A DNA stretch of 64,000 nt, taken from assembly GCA_030248295.1 (NCBI GenBank), contig JASANH010001166.1, positions 62,001 through 126,000 of the forward strand. The letters run 5' to 3'. Source of the DNA: Mesodorylaimus sp. YZB2_4. Lineage: Eukaryota > Nematoda > Enoplea > Dorylaimida > Dorylaimidae. The notes under the pieces were generated by a model. That model saw nothing but the letters and a program-made list of their open reading frames with translations. It ran no database searches and was not told the DNA's origin. Position numbers and translations under genes: made by a program. This document shows positions 60,101 through 64,000 of this stretch, piece after piece. Every line of letters begins with the position of its first letter. The first letter of the stretch is position 1.

Positions 60101-62878
60101 TGGGATTTTTTTGAAATTGACGCGGTAAAAGACAGACTGGCGCGTTTTGTGAAGTGCAGGTGGGCATAATCTGGCCATAGTATCGAAGCCACACAACATT
60201 CAGTACATACCAGTCTAGTAGCTATCTTATGTAGACTACAAAGACTTTTCTGTATGCTACGGGACAAGTGCATTTCCAAAAATGTGTTTTTTGCCTCTCC
60301 TTACATAAGTATCATTTCAGATGGTCTATTTGGTGGACAAGATCATTTTACATTTTAGTGTCACCTGATAAGACGACGGCAGCCACATTCTATTTTTCTG
60401 CCGCTTTGGTCGTGGTTACTCTGTGCATCGCTGGTGGTGCCCTCTTGTCCAGATGTGTAAGGATTTGTGCTTTTCTAGACACATGTGCGGACATTGTATG
60501 CGGCACAAAAAACCTTTTTTTAGAAATTTTATCGTTATTACAGCAGCATAGGCGATTCGAACAGGTCGAATGACCCTGACATCAACCTGGTTCCGAGCAA
60601 AGGTGGCGGAAAGCAAAAAAACGGGTCAAACTTCTTGTCTTATTTAAAAACATACGTGACTGTTATCAGACAGGTCAGTGCGATGCTTCATTCAGTGAAT
60701 ATGTAATGGGACGTGCGTCCCAATATATATGTATATTCATATATAACGAAACATCCCCTTGATCATTGCGTATATATAATATATATATACAGTATACACA
60801 CCCGCTTGATCCGAATATATATATGTATATATGTGTGTATACTTAATCTGTACATGCATGACATACCCTCTTCATACAATATATACACATCTATATTCAG
60901 GTATATATATATATATACACGATCTATGCATATATATATATATATACATGTACGTATGTATCCGCATGATCCATCAATATATATATGCATATATCGGCTT
61001 GATAAAAAATATATATGCATATATATTCACTTTTTCCCAATGATGAGAGCAGGTGTGACTCCTCGTTGATCTCCCCCGTCAACGTCCTTGTTGCAACAGA
61101 AACCCCTCTTTCCCTGCAGGCATCAATGCAAATCTTCAACGTATTCTTTGTTTTTTTCGTTACACTCTCGATATATCCAGCCGTTCTGGCAGATATTCGG
61201 CCATCAAAGCAAAATTTCTGGTTGCCAGCTGATGACTCAACGAGTAAGGTGGTCTCGATAAAATGTATCAAGTGCACGCAATTTATGTCTGATCACTGCC
61301 TAGATAAAAACTATTTCCGGGCGGTCACGTGTTTTTTGTCATTCAATTTGTTCGCCATGCTAGGCAGCCTGACTTCAAACTGGATACGATTCGTAAGTAC
61401 TGTATTTATTAACTTTTTATCAACTAAAAATGTGATTGAACACAGTAAGTTGGTTATAGTGGCGTGAGTAAGTTATAATCTAAAGATATGAGAATATACT
61501 CAGAGGCACAGTATGCTGGTTTACATGACATTCAAATATATACTTCACAATAGTGTATACAGCTCCTATAGGTACCATTCTGCGGCATGCACGTACATTA
61601 TGGTGCTCCAAGCTATGCATGTTCAAGCGAGAAATGAGCGGAGTGATCATATGTGCGCAATACTTATGCATATGCAAGAATCGTGTATAATGCAAGCTAG
61701 CAATACACTCATCGCACATGATCAGTTGGCCTTCGATAGCAACTTTGATTGCCCTTTTTCAGCCTGGCCCCCGCTTGGTATGGATTCCAGTAACCCTTCG
61801 TGCACTGTTCATCCCATTCTTCCTTTTCTGCAACTATCGTCCATTGTCGAGAACATTGCCAGTGTTCATCTTTGAAGAACATTTTTACATGATTATGGTC
61901 GTTTTATTCGCCTTCACTTCTGGCTACTTTGGTAGCGTGGCCATGATGTATGCCCCAAGGTGAGACATATGGTGCAATTATAACTAGGATGCCGGATGCC
62001 GGTGGATATTGGATTTCAGAGGTCCGACCAGCGGATATAAATGAGGGGCTTATAGGAATATACCAAAATACCTGTTGCGAGGCCTCTATGCTTGCATGTA
62101 GGTCCTAATAAAAGACATTTTTGGTCTGTGATGCAAGTTCCCATAATTCAAACTATAGTTTTACGCCTGGATATACAAGCTAGCGGTCAATAGGATCTCG
62201 TGTGAGCTCCATCATGAGGATAAAACTGTGGGATAAAAAGTGAGAATTCACTGTATGCACATGACATGAGCATCGTTGAGAACGCCCATGTGGACGTCGC
62301 CTTGAAGTGCCGCTGCATGTAACCAGTTATATTTTATGGTTTACGCGAAACACCAAACATCGGGGGGGGGGGGGGTTGCATCTACCGTTATCTCTTTATT
62401 TGTACAAGTGACATGCGTGTATGCGCTGTATCCGTATATGTCCGCAGGTAGGTACAGATAGGTTCAGTGAATGCCTGCAGAGTGTTCTCATACTGTGCAT
62501 ACAAATATTCCAATGCACTTGTCTGCGCTGATGCACCATAACCATAACCTTGGATGCCATAACATTGCAAACTGAATTTAGCCGCACACTTCTGACATTA
62601 ACAGTGTCAAAAAACATAGCTGACACCTTTTATGTTACATTGAATGTACATCACTAGGTCACCTTGTGACAGTATTACTGTTCGATAAGAGGCTCTTGAA
62701 TTTTAGATCCGTTTCAGCAGACAAAGCTCGAATTGCGAGTATGATGGGTGGATTTTTTCTGATATTGGGCATTTGTAGCGGTGTCAATTTTACATTCGTC
62801 ATCTCCTCTTTGGCTGGAAATATTGGGCCTGCAAGTGAAAATTTGTTCAACGTAACTACTGCACCATCAATGATTTAA
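54198..62878 (+). CDS. SLC29: Equilibrative nucleoside transporter (ENT, SLC29 family)
   Basis: Exons: 54198-54276, 56450-56501, 56556-56637, 59354-59475, 59547-59641, 59704-59889, 60359-60456, 60524-60673, 61120-61392, 61763-61959, 62707-62878. All phases agree; 502 codons with the stop, about 501 residues (family usually 450-530). Recognisable ENT marks: PKDKYNLVYLIF, HGLGVLMPWNMF (helix 1), FQSYLGVSSQFPNLLF, ALLIGNNISGTAVAI, KFYRYYSSIG before the large cytosolic loop, VFFVFFVTLSIYPAVLADI (helix 7), NLFAMLGSLTSNWI, ALFIPFFLFCNYRP, EEHFYMIMVVLFAFTSGYFG, and a final helix ending ASMMGGFFLILGICSG. Known: ENTs move nucleosides and nucleobases down their gradient across plasma or organelle membranes, with eleven helices. 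An alternative micro-exon at 56307-56316 also gives the right phase. Intron 3 (2.7 kb) holds a tandem duplication and a hAT MITE. Confidence 0.9.
55297..55439 (-). repeat. Third, inverted copy of the intron-3 tandem repeat
   Basis: The reverse complement matches the 57926-58632 units: GATCCTACAAAACGATTTTA, then TAATAGCCAGTTGTTGAGAT and AAAATACGTTGGGTC, each with few changes. It lies in intron 1 of the transporter. Confidence 0.75.
55901..56096 (+). other. Small Cys-rich ORF with poly(A) signal
   Basis: In one frame the segment ending at the TAG 56050-56052 reads NATCVDCQKNTDCIEF and then CTRKCFY-stop; the cysteine spacing (C-x2-C-x5-C-x8-C-x3-C) recalls small disulfide-rich modules. AATAAA follows at 56091-56096. 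There is no clear start or signal peptide, and it lies inside transporter intron 1, so it may be a chance ORF. Confidence 0.25.
57926..58632. repeat. Tandem duplication of about 300-bp unit
   Basis: 57926-58215 and 58337-58632 match in order: TTAGTTGGTCC, TTCCTTTTGTACGATT, GCCATTTGAGAACC, CGATTTTGCATAA, AGATAAAAC and TTATAA. About 20 percent diverged by eye, so old. Start-to-start spacing is 411 bp. No coding capacity. Confidence 0.8.
58899..59299. mobile_element. hAT-type MITE, 401 bp, 8-bp target duplication
   Basis: Perfect 18-bp TIRs, TAGCGTTCGTTCGGGATC at 58899-58916 and its reverse complement at 59282-59299, flanked by the direct 8-bp repeat ATTGTTTT (58891-58898 and 59300-59307). An 8-bp target duplication with a TA/CA-GxG-type terminus is the established signature of hAT elements. 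Interior has GGGATC repeats and no ORF of transposase. It is inserted in intron 3 of the transporter, 54 bp upstream of exon 4. Confidence 0.9.
60721..61030. repeat. TA-rich microsatellite in transporter intron
   Basis: Alternating TATATA runs with interspersed ATGTATATATG and ACAC units. Long ORFs read from it on both strands are artefacts of the repeat. Confidence 0.9.
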
Positions 62879-62992
62879 AATTTTATGGTTATAACTTTGG
62901 AAATGTTAATCTGGCTATTTCCAATTTTATGTAAGGTTTATGTATGATTATATAAAACCTAAATTTCACGTTATATTTCAAGTTCACCTGGA

Positions 62993-62998
62993 AATAAA
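62993..62998 (+). promoter_or_regulatory. Poly(A) signal of the transporter gene
   Basis: AATAAA 115 bases after the TAA at 62876-62878; the first canonical signal downstream on the plus strand. Confidence 0.55.
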
Positions 62999-63316
62999 AC
63001 AAAGTGTTGACGCTGAAGTTCACACAACTTTTGCATACTTTTGTGTTACCCACGTGATAACATTTCTGTATGCCGCAGTGTACCATCATAGCAGCAATAA
63101 TACAGTATAACAGCCTTTGGCCATTTTGGTCGAAATATTTTTTCAAACTACAGCACGAAACAAAATAAAAGTATAGAACACATGTGCAGGGTAACTCAAA
63201 GAATTCTCGAAATTGGGCGAAATACAAAGAGAAATACTTTTTCAAGTCAAAAAACGAACAAGTTCTGGAAAAGTTCTTGATTGGTTAATAAAAGCACATA
63301 AATGATGCTGAATCAC

Positions 63317-63516
63317 CTGTCACTCGGGGGTGGCATTGGGTTAAACATTGCTAACACTTTTGGCGACTGCTGTTGCTGCTGCTGCCAGACGGGTCCAATA
63401 CTGGCTGGGCTGGCCGCTGTTGCCCACTCTGATCCACCGGCTTGTAATTTCTGTAATGCTAGTAGAGCTTCTGGAAAGCTTGGCGGCGTTGCCGGCGTGT
63501 TGCACGGGGCGCAAGC
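63317..63516 (-). CDS. Single exon of a Gln-rich protein (partial gene)
   Basis: A 200-base stretch on the minus strand open in one frame and bounded by a good acceptor (TTTCAG before 63516) and donor (GTGATT after 63317). It encodes CAPCNTPATPPSFPEALLAL, then ASIGPVWQQQQQQSPKVLAM and FNPMPPPSD. The opposite-strand ORF is its shadow (poly-Cys from the CAG run). I do not recognise the protein; composition suggests a nuclear or RNA-binding scaffold. Other exons would lie beyond 64000 and perhaps between 63000 and 63316, but I could not place them. Confidence 0.45.
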
Positions 63517-63519
63517 CTG

Positions 63520-64000
63520 AAATGGCAAGGATTAGTGGTCGTGGGTCAGGGCAACCTAATAATGACCGGGTCCTATCAATTCACTAACACGACCATGGGC
63601 GATCATAATGGGAATGAATATTTACATAAGCGTAAGCCCTAGCCATAAGCGCATGGCAAGATGCGCCTCGTAAATATTTGTTTAATATATGTACAGTATG
63701 TTGTATATTTACTATTCATTGTATAAATATTTATTTATTTTATTGTATGGCAATTGATTTTTATGCATTCTGTACATACTGTACGTATCTGTGCATAAAA
63801 TGGTTAGTCATACACCTACCGTGAGTCCCCACTGACCCTGGCTTAGGATTTTAAATGGGCCTTACCAGCGATTAGAAGTAACGGTGTCAAATGAAGACTA
63901 TGTTCTATGAGTGCTATATATAAATGTGTGTATGACTGAGCAAGTAAGTAGATCATATACTGTATGCATATATACGTACATATATATATATATATATATA
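63520..64000. other. Right-end AT-rich DNA and TA microsatellite
   Basis: Nothing gene-like. TATTTATTTATTTTAT at about 63725-63745 and a TA repeat running to the window edge from about 63965. Confidence 0.7.

Noticed and set aside
60713..61069. Overlapping Tyr/Ile ORFs on both strands
   Set aside because: Translation of the TA microsatellite inside a transporter intron.
63302..63520. Plus-strand ORF with a poly-Cys run
   Set aside because: It is the antisense of the CAG run in the better supported minus-strand exon 63317-63516.
1..64000. CRISPR arrays, operons, prokaryotic promoters or ribosome binding sites
   Set aside because: Spliced eukaryotic genes throughout; no regularly spaced short direct repeats with unique spacers.

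Overview
The window is nuclear DNA from an invertebrate animal. Genes are split by many short GT-AG introns (about 55-300 bp, some over 2 kb), and the families are metazoan: C-type lectin-like domains (CTLD), PAN/apple domains, a DEG/ENaC channel module, rhodopsin-type 7TM receptors, an equilibrative nucleoside transporter (ENT/SLC29) and an F-box protein. Between genes lie tRNA-derived SINE-like repeats, MITEs, fragments of LTR and non-LTR retroelements and AT microsatellites. I could not assign a phylum. All gene models below were spliced by hand, and each was checked for reading-phase agreement across every junction unless noted.

Layout. 18-7471 (+): 17 exons encoding signal peptide, CTLD, a roughly 900-residue Ser/Thr/Pro mucin stalk, then the extracellular domain and last membrane helix of a DEG/ENaC channel. 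No first channel helix was found. 7674-9116 (-): a secreted CTLD-PAN protein. 12397-15486 (-): an FBXO16-like F-box protein. 15873-20227 (+): a large helical protein, possibly CCDC142-like. 20228-24852: repeats and a mariner HTH relic. 24853-25850 (+): a broken 7TM receptor. 30131-31165 (+): an intact paralogue of it. 34837-39834 (-) and 41025-43980 (-): two more CTLD-PAN paralogues, the second with a stop codon at a conserved Trp. 45948-51715 (-): a secreted Cys-rich protein with a Thr/Ser/Pro stalk and a possible GPI signal. 54198-62878 (+): a complete ENT transporter. 63317-63516 (-): one exon of a Gln-rich protein.

The strongest theme is extracellular recognition. Four CTLD genes, three of them with the same four-exon CTLD-PAN plan and identical intron phases, lie in about 43 kb with decayed exon copies between them. 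This looks like a locally expanding family of secreted or surface lectin-like proteins. The most unusual gene is the CTLD-mucin-DEG/ENaC fusion, predicted to be a single-pass surface protein built from a channel ectodomain.

Two homopolymer frame breaks (6395-6398 and 25585-25589) and two nonsense codons may be real pseudogenisation or sequence errors; the data here cannot separate these.
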